Shown: positions 45,862-54,065 of the stretch, piece after piece
How positions within the stretch are numbered: position 1 is the stretch's first letter
Layout: each line of letters starts with the position of its first letter
Assembly (NCBI GenBank): GCA_964345295.1
Contig: CAYFQG010000004.1
Coordinates: 1-64,000 of the forward strand
Reading direction: 5' to 3'
Length of the DNA: 64,000 nucleotides
DNA from: JASBZA01 sp964345295
GTDB taxonomy: Bacteria > Bacillota > Clostridia > Saccharofermentanales > Fastidiosipilaceae
Program-made: the position numbers and the translations under genes
The notes under the pieces: model-generated
What the model saw: only the letters and a program-made list of their open reading frames with translations
What the model was told of the DNA's origin: nothing
Databases searched by the model: none

Positions 45862-46431
45862 CTACAAGGGTTCGTCGGTCAGGGCATTGGAGTTTCTGGG
45901 GTCTCGGCCGTCTATGTGCTTAAGAAAGCTTTGGTCCGGACAAATATCCAGACGGATAGGCCGGCCCATACGCTGCATTTCGTTTAACTTAAAAATGATC
46001 AGGTTGACATTGACGTTCATAAGCGAAGCGATTTGGTCATAAGAGTAGCCCTGGACCAAATAGTCCATGAGTTCTTTTTCGTCCAAGAGTAGGTGAGAGG
46101 CGAAGATATTGGCCTCGGTTTCCATAGCGTCTTTGATATTAAAAAGCTCGAACTCGATTAACTGGCCGGAGCCGGCTTGGGATTGGTGGTAAAGGTCATG
46201 ACCTAATTCATGGGCAAAAACCATACGCAAAAGGCGCCTGTCTATAAATGGATTATAGAAGACGAAACGCTTGCCTAAGATAATCTTATACATGCCCAAA
46301 AGCTCGGTATTGGTCTTGAAAGGAATGAGTTTTACATCCCTTTCTTTCAAAATGAGCTGAGGATCCCTGCTTTCGTAGCGCTGAATCAGGTCTTGGGCAT
46401 CAAAGTAGATGTGATCATATAAATTAGCCAT
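45862..46431 (-). CDS. ImmA/IrrE family metallopeptidase
   Basis: A 189-residue zinc protease-like protein with RMVFAHELGHDLYHQ (HExxH, about 72-86) and a downstream Glu-containing segment (METEANIFASHLLLDEKEL), the COG2856 pattern. Relatives such as ImmA and IrrE/DdrO cut a paired XRE repressor. The gene lies 7 bp after an XRE regulator, so this is a probable repressor/antirepressor pair. ATG 46431 is preferred, with GAGG upstream; a longer frame overlaps the regulator. The C-terminus ends in a short Asp/Arg-rich tail. Confidence 0.88.
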   Translation of the reverse strand: MANLYDHIYFDAQDLIQRYESRDPQLILKERDVKLIPFKTNTELLGMYKIILGKRFVFYNPFIDRRLLRMVFAHELGHDLYHQSQAGSGQLIEFELFNIKDAMETEANIFASHLLLDEKELMDYLVQGYSYDQIASLMNVNVNLIIFKLNEMQRMGRPIRLDICPDQSFLKHIDGRDPRNSNALTDEPL

Positions 46432-46438
46432 AGGCTTA

Positions 46439-46849
46439 TTAGGGTCGGTCCTCGTTTGAAGCAGAGGATTCCCGGCTTTTTTCCTCTCTGGCCATGTAGT
46501 AGGCTTCCTGGATAGCATCCAGGATTGCTTTCTTATCCTTATCGGGAAGACTTCCGCCCGCCATGAGACCTACGACCCCTTGGACCATCTCTTGGGCATC
46601 TTTTTCACCGCTGGGACCGAAATTGTCTTTTAAATCTAAGACGAAATCCATTTCAGCTGAGACCAGGTCTTCATAGGAGACGCCCAGGGCCAGGGCTAAT
46701 TTGTCGTAAAATTTCCTGGACCTGGGTAAGGTTTCTCCATTTTCATATCGAGAGACAGTCTTAAGAGAGATACCGGATTTTTTGGCCAAATCTTCTTGCG
46801 TCAGATTTCTCTCGATACGTAATGCCTTTAGTGTGTTGGCAAACTGCAT
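46439..46849 (-). CDS. XRE-family transcriptional regulator (partner of ImmA-like protease)
   Basis: The 136-residue regulator opens with a Cro/CI-type helix-turn-helix (about 5-62: LKALRIERNLTQEDLAKKSGISLKTVSRYENG). The C-terminal part is helical and acidic with no known sensory domain. It is followed by the ImmA-like gene, matching the ImmR/ImmA layout in which the protease inactivates the repressor. Here the pair is not flanked by integrase or conjugation genes. It starts with AGGAGG upstream, 11 bp past galM. Confidence 0.88.
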   Translation of the reverse strand: MQFANTLKALRIERNLTQEDLAKKSGISLKTVSRYENGETLPRSRKFYDKLALALGVSYEDLVSAEMDFVLDLKDNFGPSGEKDAQEMVQGVVGLMAGGSLPDKDKKAILDAIQEAYYMAREEKSRESSASNEDRP

Positions 46850-46860
46850 GGAACCTCCTG

Positions 46861-47904
46861 CTAGTCTTCTTGGCTATAGGGACTGATAGAGTAATAGGTG
46901 TAAGAATCCAGGCTTTGGCCGGCTCTTAAGATAGGGCTGGGGAAGTGGGGGATATTAACCGCATCAGGGAAGTGCTGAGTCTCCAGGCAGATAGCCCTGT
47001 AAAGGCCTGTAGCAGCAGAGTTCTTATCCTCGACCTTAGTGTAAGGCTCCATATAGACCTGGACACCGGGTTCCGAGCTAAAGCAGGCCAATTGCAGACC
47101 GTTACGGTGATTAATGACCCGGCCGACAATGGCGACTTCGTCTCTTTCTTCCTGGTCGACGATAAAGTTATGGTCTAGACCGCCCACGTTTTTAATCCTG
47201 GGATCTTCGCTTTCCTTAACGGTGTTAAGAACTCTGGGAGTCCTGAAGTCAAAATCACTTCCTTCTACTTTTAAGACTTCGCCCGTAGGTATTAAAGCGT
47301 CGTCAACAGGCGTAAAGTAAGAAGCATTTAACTCTAATTCTAATGCATCTACATTATCTTCTTCACCCAGAGTGAAGAAAGCATGGTTGGTCAAAGCTAC
47401 GGGTGTGTCTTGGTCGGTCTCTACATGGTAGTGAATCGAGAGACTTCTTTGGTCCAAGCTATAGGTGACCGAAAATTTGCGATGGCCGGGAAACTTGTCT
47501 GCCTTGTCTTTTACCTCGTGGTAGAAGGTTACGCTGTCGTCGCTTGTTTTTCTCGTTTCCCAGCAGATCTCATGTAAAGCGGCATCTCCGCTGTGGAGAA
47601 GATTATTGCCGTTGTTCTTGCTAAACATATAGTATTTGTCATTCAAACGGAAAGAGGCTTCTCCGATACGGTTCGCCACCGGTCCTACCGTAGCCCCTCT
47701 GACTTGTCCCGACTTTTCAATAGAAGAGAGATCCTCAGGACAAGAGACCATGTTTTCGGTGTCACCTGCCGGCGTAATAATCTCCCAGCTAACCAGTCTG
47801 GCACCGTATTCCGAAAGGACGACGCGGTCGCCCAGGGAGTTGGTCAAGACATAGTTTGTGACTTTAGTGCCATCGAGTAGTGTACCTGCTTTGATTTTTT
47901 CCAT
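46861..47904 (-). CDS. galM: Aldose 1-epimerase (galactose mutarotase family)
   Basis: The 347-residue beta-sandwich enzyme interconverts alpha- and beta-anomers of aldoses. Signature blocks are GATVGPVANRIGEASF, NNGNNLLHSG, LTNHAFFTLG (catalytic His) and GGLDHNFIV; the catalytic Glu is likely in AICLETQHFPDAVN. No other gal genes adjoin it, so it may serve general sugar uptake. Confidence 0.93.
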   Translation of the reverse strand: MEKIKAGTLLDGTKVTNYVLTNSLGDRVVLSEYGARLVSWEIITPAGDTENMVSCPEDLSSIEKSGQVRGATVGPVANRIGEASFRLNDKYYMFSKNNGNNLLHSGDAALHEICWETRKTSDDSVTFYHEVKDKADKFPGHRKFSVTYSLDQRSLSIHYHVETDQDTPVALTNHAFFTLGEEDNVDALELELNASYFTPVDDALIPTGEVLKVEGSDFDFRTPRVLNTVKESEDPRIKNVGGLDHNFIVDQEERDEVAIVGRVINHRNGLQLACFSSEPGVQVYMEPYTKVEDKNSAATGLYRAICLETQHFPDAVNIPHFPSPILRAGQSLDSYTYYSISPYSQED

Positions 47905-47930
47905 TGTTTTAACCCTTTCTTAAGTCTACG

Positions 47931-48683
47931 TTATAGAGGCCTTTCGCTTGCCAAGGCCAAAATATAAACTTCATAGCCTCCATTATAAAGCATCTTGGCC
48001 GCTTCGTATAAGCTGGCACCGCTGCTTAGAACATCATCTATAAGCAATACGGACTTGGAGACGTTCGATTGCTTTATTCCAGGCTCTTTCAGACCAAAGG
48101 CGCCTCGGACATTATCCAGTCGCGCCAGCCTACCTGAAGCTTCCGATTGGCGTTTGGTAGGCTTTTGCCTAACTAGAATATCGGTTCTTAGCTCTAAAGA
48201 AAAGTCCCCCGCCTTTAGCATCTCTTCGCCTAAAAGTTGGGCCTGATTATAGCCTCTTTCTTTTAAGCGTTTGCTATGTAAAGGGAGAGGGACCAAATAG
48301 GAAATTCGCTTGAGTTCTTTGTATTGAGAATTTAGCTTTTCGTTTAAAGTTCTTTGCCAAAAAAGGGCCAAAATTTCGCCCAAGCTCTTGGCAAAATCCG
48401 GACGGTCATGAAATTTGATACCGCGTACGGCTTGCTTAACGATGTCTTCATAATAAGACGCAACAAAAAGCGGAAAGCAAACTGCCCCTATAGTTTTGCC
48501 GGGGTCGTCTAAGATACCCTGACTATGTTCCGGTGGCCTCATAGGAAAAGCCGAGAAACACTTGGGACAAATGCCTTCTAATGAAAAATGATGTGGGATA
48601 GGTCTCCTACAATAAGAACATACCGGAGGAAAGAACCTATCCCACAAGGAAATATTAAGCTTTGGCCGGATACTTCTTGGCAT
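47931..48683 (-). CDS. comFC: ComF family phosphoribosyltransferase-like protein
   Basis: A 250-residue ComFC homologue. An N-terminal four-Cys zinc ribbon (PPVCSYCRRPI...GICPKCFSAF) precedes a PRPP-binding fold with VPLPLHSKRLKERGYNQAQLLG and the PRPP loop VLLIDDVLSSGASL. ComF proteins act in DNA uptake during competence, perhaps on single-stranded DNA. The gene overlaps the end of metK by 29 bp in another frame, so it should be under the metK SAM riboswitch. Start ATG 48683 has only a weak GAGA site; coupling to metK translation is likely. Confidence 0.9.
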   Translation of the reverse strand: MPRSIRPKLNISLWDRFFPPVCSYCRRPIPHHFSLEGICPKCFSAFPMRPPEHSQGILDDPGKTIGAVCFPLFVASYYEDIVKQAVRGIKFHDRPDFAKSLGEILALFWQRTLNEKLNSQYKELKRISYLVPLPLHSKRLKERGYNQAQLLGEEMLKAGDFSLELRTDILVRQKPTKRQSEASGRLARLDNVRGAFGLKEPGIKQSNVSKSVLLIDDVLSSGASLYEAAKMLYNGGYEVYILALASERPL

Positions 48684-49848
48684 TTTCTCTGAGAAGGTCT
48701 ACCTTGTCGGTTTTCTCCCAGGGAAGGTCCAAATCATTACGGCCGAAGTGGCCATAGCTGGCTACCTGGTAATAAAGGGGTCTACGTAAATCTAAGGTGT
48801 CGATAATGCCTTGGGGCGTAAAGTCCATACTTTCTAATAAGAGCTTGGACATGTCTTCATCCGAGATGACTCCCGTACCCTTCGTATCCACAAAGAGCGA
48901 AACCGGCTGAGCAACACCTATAGCATAAGCTAATTCAATCATACATTGCTTGGCCAAGCCTGCGGCAACCAGGTTCTTAGCGGCGTAACGAGCCATATAA
49001 GTTGCGGAACGGTCGACCTTGGTGGGGTCCTTACCTGAGAAGGAACCGCCGCCGTGAGGGGCAAAGCCGCCGTAGGTATCCACAATAATCTTACGACCGG
49101 TCAAACCGGAGTCGGCCTTAGGACCACCGAGAACAAAGCGTCCGGTAGGATTGATATAGATGTGCGTTTCTTCATCCATTAAATCTTCGGGAATTACCTT
49201 ACAAATGACCTCATCATAAATCTCTTTTCTGAGCTGCTCGATGGGGACATCTGGGTCATGTTGGGTGGAAACGACTACGGTAGCGACACGGTCGACCTTG
49301 CCGTTGAGGTATTCCACGCTGACCTGGGCCTTGCCGTCCGGTCTTAGATAGTTAAGGATACGATCCTTTCTTACCACAGCTAATCTCTTACATAACTTGT
49401 GGGCCAAAACGATAGGCATGGGCATGAGTTCCGGTGTTTCATCACTGGCGTAACCAAACATCATCCCCTGATCGCCGGCACCGATAAGACCTTGATTCTC
49501 CTGACTGTCCATAGCCCGGTTAACGCCCATGGCGATATCACCGGATTGCTCACCTATAGAGGTAAGGACAGCGCATGTCTCCCAATCGAAACCCGAGTCC
49601 GAAGAATCATAGCCGATTTCTCTGATGACTTCACGAGCGATATGAGGAATGTCGACATAGCAGTCGGTTGAAATTTCACCGGTGATGTAGACCATACCTG
49701 TAGTAGCTATACATTCACAAGCGACTCTGGCTAAGGGGTCTTCGGCCAAAATCTCATCCAAGATTTTGTCGGCGATCTGGTCACAAACCTTATCGGGATG
49801 ACCTTCCGTTACCGATTCTGACGTAAATAAGTACCTGTTTTCTTCCAT
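48655..49848 (-). CDS. metK: S-adenosylmethionine synthetase
   Basis: Makes SAM from methionine and ATP. The 397-residue protein has FTSESVTEGHPDKVCDQIAD (ATP and metal), GEQSGDIAMGV, the ATP-binding hexapeptide GAGDQG with MMFGYA, and the P-loop-like GGGSFSGKDPTKVDRSATY. Upstream lies a SAM-I riboswitch with terminator, giving direct feedback control by its product. AGGAAAG precedes the start. Confidence 0.97.
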   Translation of the reverse strand: MEENRYLFTSESVTEGHPDKVCDQIADKILDEILAEDPLARVACECIATTGMVYITGEISTDCYVDIPHIAREVIREIGYDSSDSGFDWETCAVLTSIGEQSGDIAMGVNRAMDSQENQGLIGAGDQGMMFGYASDETPELMPMPIVLAHKLCKRLAVVRKDRILNYLRPDGKAQVSVEYLNGKVDRVATVVVSTQHDPDVPIEQLRKEIYDEVICKVIPEDLMDEETHIYINPTGRFVLGGPKADSGLTGRKIIVDTYGGFAPHGGGSFSGKDPTKVDRSATYMARYAAKNLVAAGLAKQCMIELAYAIGVAQPVSLFVDTKGTGVISDEDMSKLLLESMDFTPQGIIDTLDLRRPLYYQVASYGHFGRNDLDLPWEKTDKVDLLRENAKKYPAKA

Positions 49849-49875
49849 TTGTTCTTTCCTTTCTGTGGATGAGAT

Positions 49876-49903
49876 TAAAAAACCTCATCTGCTAGATGAG
49901 GTT
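49876..49903 (-). terminator. Riboswitch-controlled terminator of metK
   Basis: On the minus strand AACCTCATCT pairs with AGATGAGGTT (49903-49894 with 49890-49881, loop 3 nt), followed by a U-run. The 5' arm (CCTCATCT) can instead pair with AGATGAG at the 3' side of riboswitch P1, forming the antiterminator. Confidence 0.9.
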
Positions 49904-49919
49904 CAATTAAAAATATTAT

Positions 49920-50013
49920 CTCATCTTCCGGTTGTACCGACGGATTTAGCACCATACTTATATAGCTGGTTGCCGGGCTTCACAGGGCCGTTCCCTCCAC
50001 CACTCTTGATAAG
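49920..50013 (-). ncRNA. SAM-I (S-box) riboswitch
   Basis: The minus-strand RNA matches the S-box consensus: CTTATCAAGAG, GGTGGAGGGA, a GGCCCTGTGAAGCCCGGCAACC core, then GGTGC. P1 pairs CUUAUC (50013-50008) with GAUGAG (49925-49920). When SAM binds, P1 forms and the downstream terminator folds; without SAM, GAUGAG is used as antiterminator. Controls metK and probably comFC. Confidence 0.95.
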
Positions 50014-50022
50014 TTCCACTTA

Positions 50023-50031
50023 ATTATAACA
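50023..50031 (-). promoter_or_regulatory. Extended -10 of the metK riboswitch transcript
   Basis: Minus-strand TGTTATAAT lies 10 bp before the riboswitch core; the -35 is weak (CTACCA at 17-bp spacing). Confidence 0.65.
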
Positions 50032-50179
50032 GCTCAGAAAAATTTTGGTAGCTGAAATCTTTTTATTTTGAAATAAAAGTCCGCATTCTTTTCCGACAAG
50101 TTGTAGCTTTTTGTAGGAACTCTCCGTGTCCTAAATCATGAGATACCTTTTAGCATGGCTGTAGGAGGAAAGAAGCGCT

Positions 50180-51106
50180 ATGCGAATAGACATTTTAGAT
50201 CCTGATTTAGCCTATGCGGAAAACTTACGTAGGAAGATTTCACATCACTTTCCGGGCGTCCGGATTGTACTTTGGACCGAGCGTTCGGCCTATCAGCTGC
50301 CGGACTTGGATAAGCTGGGTAGAAATAATTACCTACTTATTTATACTTGTGATTTTTATCCGGATTTGAGTCTTCCTTGCCGTAGTTTAGCTTTAAGAGA
50401 CGAATTTCCCGGACCGGAAAGCCCTCTGGGAGATGAGGATATTCTTCGCTTGGGACCACTTCAGCCTATTTTGCAGCGTATTCATAAATATGTTGAAGAG
50501 TCGGATCTTAGAACGGACAGTTTGAAGCCTCTTACAAGTTTTCTTACTTATGCCTGGTCTGAGGCAGAGATTTCGTATGTATCTCGCTCCATAGACAGTT
50601 TACAGGGAAGCGCAACAGCCGGTTTTATTTTGGAACTCGGTCCGTCTTTTTACTTTAGCCCATCGCTAAGAGAAGAACAGGATAAGAATGTCTTATTGGA
50701 TCTATCCTTGGAGAATATTCATGCCGGAAACCTGGGCCAATATTTGGAGCCCTGGCCATATAATCCGCAAGCTATGCGCATTAGTTTAGCCAACCATCCC
50801 GATGATTGGCTCTTGGCACCGGAAAAGTATTTGAGGCAGATGCTTTATACTTTTATGGATTTTGCAGAACTTACTTACGGTTCGGATTGGCGCCTATTTG
50901 TAATAAGCCTCATGATGCCACTTCGCCATAACAAACTTCTGGCATCCCTTAGTCAAGAGTTTTTTATTAATCAGCATATGTCTCCCTTAGGGCCTTTATT
51001 TAATTCTTATATGGATGAAATCAGTGGGCTAATGCCTATGGGTTCTTATACACACCGTGTCGATATGCCCCGGATAAGACAAGAAGAGGGGGCGCTTTAT
51101 GGCTAG
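50180..51106 (+). CDS. TadZ-like protein without a P-loop
   Basis: The 308-residue protein occupies the TadZ position, overlapping the cpaF-like gene by 8 bp. Residues 1-60 resemble an atypical receiver domain (IDILDPDLAYAENLRRKI, then YLLIYTCDF). From about 118 the layout follows a ParA/MinD-like ATPase: LTSFLTYAWSEAEISYVSRSI lies where the Walker A strand-loop-helix should be but has no Gly-Lys-Thr, FILELGP follows, and WRLFVISLMMP (about 240) stands where Walker B should be. TadZ normally marks the pole and recruits the pilus ATPase. Here a nucleotide-free scaffold is inferred. The match is based on position and pattern only. Confidence 0.5.
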   Translation: MRIDILDPDLAYAENLRRKISHHFPGVRIVLWTERSAYQLPDLDKLGRNNYLLIYTCDFYPDLSLPCRSLALRDEFPGPESPLGDEDILRLGPLQPILQRIHKYVEESDLRTDSLKPLTSFLTYAWSEAEISYVSRSIDSLQGSATAGFILELGPSFYFSPSLREEQDKNVLLDLSLENIHAGNLGQYLEPWPYNPQAMRISLANHPDDWLLAPEKYLRQMLYTFMDFAELTYGSDWRLFVISLMMPLRHNKLLASLSQEFFINQHMSPLGPLFNSYMDEISGLMPMGSYTHRVDMPRIRQEEGALYG

Positions 51107-52241
51107 CAGCTTAGATTTATCGAATTATGAAAAAATATGCGAGGAGGTCTACAAGGTCTTATTAGAAGAACTCTCCATGGAAGATCAAGAAGTCAAACGG
51201 ACCATTTCCGGGACTGTGAGTCAAAGTGCATTAGCGCAAGATTTGGATTTTCCGGAACGTAAGGCTTTAGAAGAAAGAATTTTTAACCACTTTCGCCGCT
51301 TGGACATTCTCCAGCCGCTTTTGGATAATCCGCAGATAACTGAAATTATGGTAAACGGACCCGAAGAGATTTTTTACGAAAGAGAGGGGAAGATTTATCG
51401 TAGTCCGGAACGTTTTCGCAGTACAGAAGATTTGACCCACATTATTACCGGCTTTTTTAGTAAGTACAACGAGCCATTGTCCAATAGTGTTCCCATGAAT
51501 AGTTTGCGTCTGCCGGACGGATCCAGAGCCAATGCGGTTCTTCCGCCTATTAGCCAGGGAAGTCCTATTCTGACGATTAGAAAATTTACCGGCATCAGGC
51601 CCAGTCTGCCTAATCTAATCAGCCAAGGCTTCATTACGGAAGAAATGGCGTCTTATCTAATTCAAGCCGTCCAGGATAAAAAGGCCATTATTATTGGCGG
51701 AGGAACCGGCTCAGGTAAGACGACCTTACTTAACATCCTGTCTGCTTATATTCCCGAGCGTGAGCGCATTATTACCATAGAGGATTCGCCCGAGCTACAG
51801 CTCCAGAACCGAGCGAACTGGGTAAAACTCTGTACCAGAGAAGAAGGACCGGACGGAACCATGGCCATAGACTCCGGCAGTTTAATTAAAAATGCACTTC
51901 GTATGCGACCAGACCGCATCATTGTAGGTGAGGTACGAGGTCCGGAAGCCTATGACATGCTACAGGCTGCTATGAGCGGCCATCCGGGGACACTGTGTAC
52001 GGTGCACGGCAATGATTGTAAAAGTATGTTCTTAAGAACAGCTGACCTTATCTTGTCTTACTCAAAGCTTGATTACGACATGATTTTACGCCAACTGGCC
52101 GATGCTTTCGACCTCCTGATTCATATCCATAGAACAGAAGAAGGCGATCGATACATAGATGAAATTTGTCAGATTCTCCCGGACGATGCCAAACACTTCA
52201 CCCTGAAAACAATCTACGAAAGGAGAGGAGACTGTGCCTAA
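51099..52241 (+). CDS. cpaF: CpaF/TadA-type secretion ATPase
   Basis: The hexameric ATPase (380 residues) drives Tad/Flp pilus assembly or a related secretion machine. An N-terminal helical domain is followed by LLDNPQITEIMVNGPEEIFYEREGK, typical of CpaF. Walker A GGGTGSGKTTLLN is near 200-212, the Asp box is ITIEDSPELQL, and Walker B is RIIVGEVRGPEAYDMLQAAMSGHPG (about 273-297, with the Gly-His-Pro-Gly His box). The end overlaps the next gene by 8 bp. Ordinary and likely active, unlike its upstream neighbour. Confidence 0.93.
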   Translation: MASSLDLSNYEKICEEVYKVLLEELSMEDQEVKRTISGTVSQSALAQDLDFPERKALEERIFNHFRRLDILQPLLDNPQITEIMVNGPEEIFYEREGKIYRSPERFRSTEDLTHIITGFFSKYNEPLSNSVPMNSLRLPDGSRANAVLPPISQGSPILTIRKFTGIRPSLPNLISQGFITEEMASYLIQAVQDKKAIIIGGGTGSGKTTLLNILSAYIPERERIITIEDSPELQLQNRANWVKLCTREEGPDGTMAIDSGSLIKNALRMRPDRIIVGEVRGPEAYDMLQAAMSGHPGTLCTVHGNDCKSMFLRTADLILSYSKLDYDMILRQLADAFDLLIHIHRTEEGDRYIDEICQILPDDAKHFTLKTIYERRGDCA

Positions 52242-53781
52242 AAAATTAATATTTTTATTCTATTGGCTTATCTTTAGCCTTATAGCTTTCTTTGTGTTAA
52301 AGCTTTTTACACAGGTTCTATCTCTTCAAATTACTTTGGCGTTTTTAACCGGCTTGGTTTGGGCTTATAGCCTGAGAAAGGTCCTCCGCTATTATGAGAT
52401 CTACCGTATTAAGCAAAGTTTGTTGTCTTTTTGTCAGACTGCCAGCAGCCGGCTTAGCATGGGCCAAAGCTTAAATCGTAGTTTAAGTGATGCACTGGAT
52501 ACGCTTGTGAAAAATCCGTCATTTAAAGGTGATCGAAAGGCCCTTCATAGAGCCAAGCAAGGTTTAAGTCTCCACCATGATTTCTCGCAAAATATTCCTC
52601 TCTTATTAGAGGTTTTTCCCTGTCCCGAAGCACATGCTTTCTTTGGGCTCATCCATGAGCCGCAATGGATGGGGCAGCGTATACCGGAGGTGTTTAAACG
52701 TTTTGAGAGGTCTGTAAGAATGAATTTGAGCCAAGAAGAAAGCCTTAGAGCGGACCAGAGTAAAAATTTAGTAGAAGCCTTGTCTCTCTTATTTATGCCT
52801 GTCCTTATATGTTTCTTTATGAGCAAAACATCACCTGACTTTATGAATCTGGCCTTTGCAAGCTTCGTGGGTAGGGTCTTATTATTAGGAGCCTATCTGC
52901 TGTTTTCCTTATCCGTCTTTTTTATCCAAAAGACATTTTTTCCTGTCCCCGATTCTTTTAAGGCAAAAAATAAAGAGCAAAGCAGAATAGAAAAATCGGC
53001 CAAATCAAAAAAGACAAAAACTGAGCATAAAAGGCTTAGCCTTAGGAATGATGCTATTAGGAATTATTTAGAGAAGAAGCAAGTATTAATCCTTCCTTTT
53101 TGGACCGAGAAAATCGAAGAGGCGATGGCTTTTTATTCGCACAGAGAAAACAAACCCATAGAAAAAATAAGATTGGAAGTAAATCTCAGACGCATGCTGG
53201 CCCTCTTTTTGGGCCTTTTAGTAAGTGCTGTGTTTTTTATCAAAAAGGTGCCTCTCTTTCTGACCTTGACCTTGCCCGTCCTGTTTTGGTTTTATCCGGA
53301 TTATCGTATGGTCGATTCTTACAGGCTGCTTAACGCGGATCAGATCTTAGCGCTCCCTAATTTGTTTCATTATTTAGCTTTGTGTCTTAGTTCCGGAATG
53401 TCTTTATCCTATGCATTTTCCGAAGTCTTATCGAATCTTCCACCCGATAATCCCTTGCTTCCCGAGGTTAGATACTTTAACAGCCAACTAAAAAATCAGG
53501 TTTCGCAAGCTACAGCTTTGGAAGATTTTTCTAAGCATATTAATTTCCCCGAAGCCTCTATGTATTTGCAACTTTTGGATGCACATACCATGGCGGGATC
53601 AAAAGAGAGTTTGCAGCTCATGGAATTACAAGATCAACATTTGCAGCACGTTTTAGCTGAAGAAAAAAGAAAAGCTATAGCTAGTAAGGCTAACGCCTAT
53701 TTACTGCCTCTTGTTATGAATTTATTAGCTGTGATTTCGATTAGTTTGGCCCCCATTTTGCCTTACTTTTCGCTTGCCTAG
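52234..53781 (+). CDS. Fused TadB-TadC inner membrane platform protein
   Basis: The 515-residue protein contains two type II secretion F-like modules. The first half has two N-terminal helices, a cytoplasmic helical region (SFCQTASSRLSMGQSLNRSLSDAL, about 65-190) and two helices near 190-235. A Lys-rich linker (KAKNKEQSRIEKSAKSKKTKT, about 245-270) leads to the second half with paired helices near 320-350, ALPNLFHYLALCLSSGMSLSYAFSEVL, and a last helix (about 485-510). Tad systems normally encode TadB and TadC separately, so this is a fusion. It anchors the CpaF ATPase in the membrane. Confidence 0.8.
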   Translation: MPKKLIFLFYWLIFSLIAFFVLKLFTQVLSLQITLAFLTGLVWAYSLRKVLRYYEIYRIKQSLLSFCQTASSRLSMGQSLNRSLSDALDTLVKNPSFKGDRKALHRAKQGLSLHHDFSQNIPLLLEVFPCPEAHAFFGLIHEPQWMGQRIPEVFKRFERSVRMNLSQEESLRADQSKNLVEALSLLFMPVLICFFMSKTSPDFMNLAFASFVGRVLLLGAYLLFSLSVFFIQKTFFPVPDSFKAKNKEQSRIEKSAKSKKTKTEHKRLSLRNDAIRNYLEKKQVLILPFWTEKIEEAMAFYSHRENKPIEKIRLEVNLRRMLALFLGLLVSAVFFIKKVPLFLTLTLPVLFWFYPDYRMVDSYRLLNADQILALPNLFHYLALCLSSGMSLSYAFSEVLSNLPPDNPLLPEVRYFNSQLKNQVSQATALEDFSKHINFPEASMYLQLLDAHTMAGSKESLQLMELQDQHLQHVLAEEKRKAIASKANAYLLPLVMNLLAVISISLAPILPYFSLA

Positions 53782-53853
53782 AAGTGAGGTGATTTTATGG
53801 CATAGACAATTCATTTGATCAAATAAGAGAAAGAAAATTTGGAGGTAAATAAA

Positions 53854-54057
53854 ATGAAACAAAGTTTAAAACCGTTAAAAAAAGAAATTCAAAAACTGCT
53901 CTATGAGCAAGACGGTTCTCAAGTCTTAGAAGTTGTCATTATCATTGCCATTCTCTTAGGTTTGGCTCTGGTTTTTAACGAGCAACTTCAGGCCTTTGCC
54001 AACAGGCTTTTCGCGCAGGTGTTCTCTAATGAAAGTGTCTTTGAAATTTTAAACTAG
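53854..54057 (+). CDS. Flp1-like type IVb pilin
   Basis: A 67-residue prepilin-like protein. A Lys-rich cytoplasmic leader (MKQSLKPLKKEIQKLLYEQDGSQ) is followed by the pilin segment VLEVVIIIAILLGLALVF, where the Gly-x-x-x-x-Glu spacing suits prepilin peptidase cleavage after Gly, with Glu at about +5. The tail is short (NEQLQAFANRLFAQVFSNESVFEILN). This matches the Flp1-like family of Bacillota Tad loci. GGAGG at 53841-53845 is a strong ribosome binding site that fixes the start. No prepilin peptidase gene is in the window. Confidence 0.75.
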   Translation: MKQSLKPLKKEIQKLLYEQDGSQVLEVVIIIAILLGLALVFNEQLQAFANRLFAQVFSNESVFEILN

Positions 54058-54065
54058 AGGTGGGC

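Noticed and set aside
45862..46849. Prophage or conjugative element around the XRE/ImmA pair
   Set aside because: No integrase, structural, relaxase or excisionase genes flank it, and neighbours are ordinary metabolic genes.
50061..50078. TTTTATTT-TG-AAATAAAA inverted repeat upstream of the Tad locus as terminator or operator
   Set aside because: It is purely A/T with a 2-nt loop, has no T-run, and such repeats are common by chance in AT-rich spacers.
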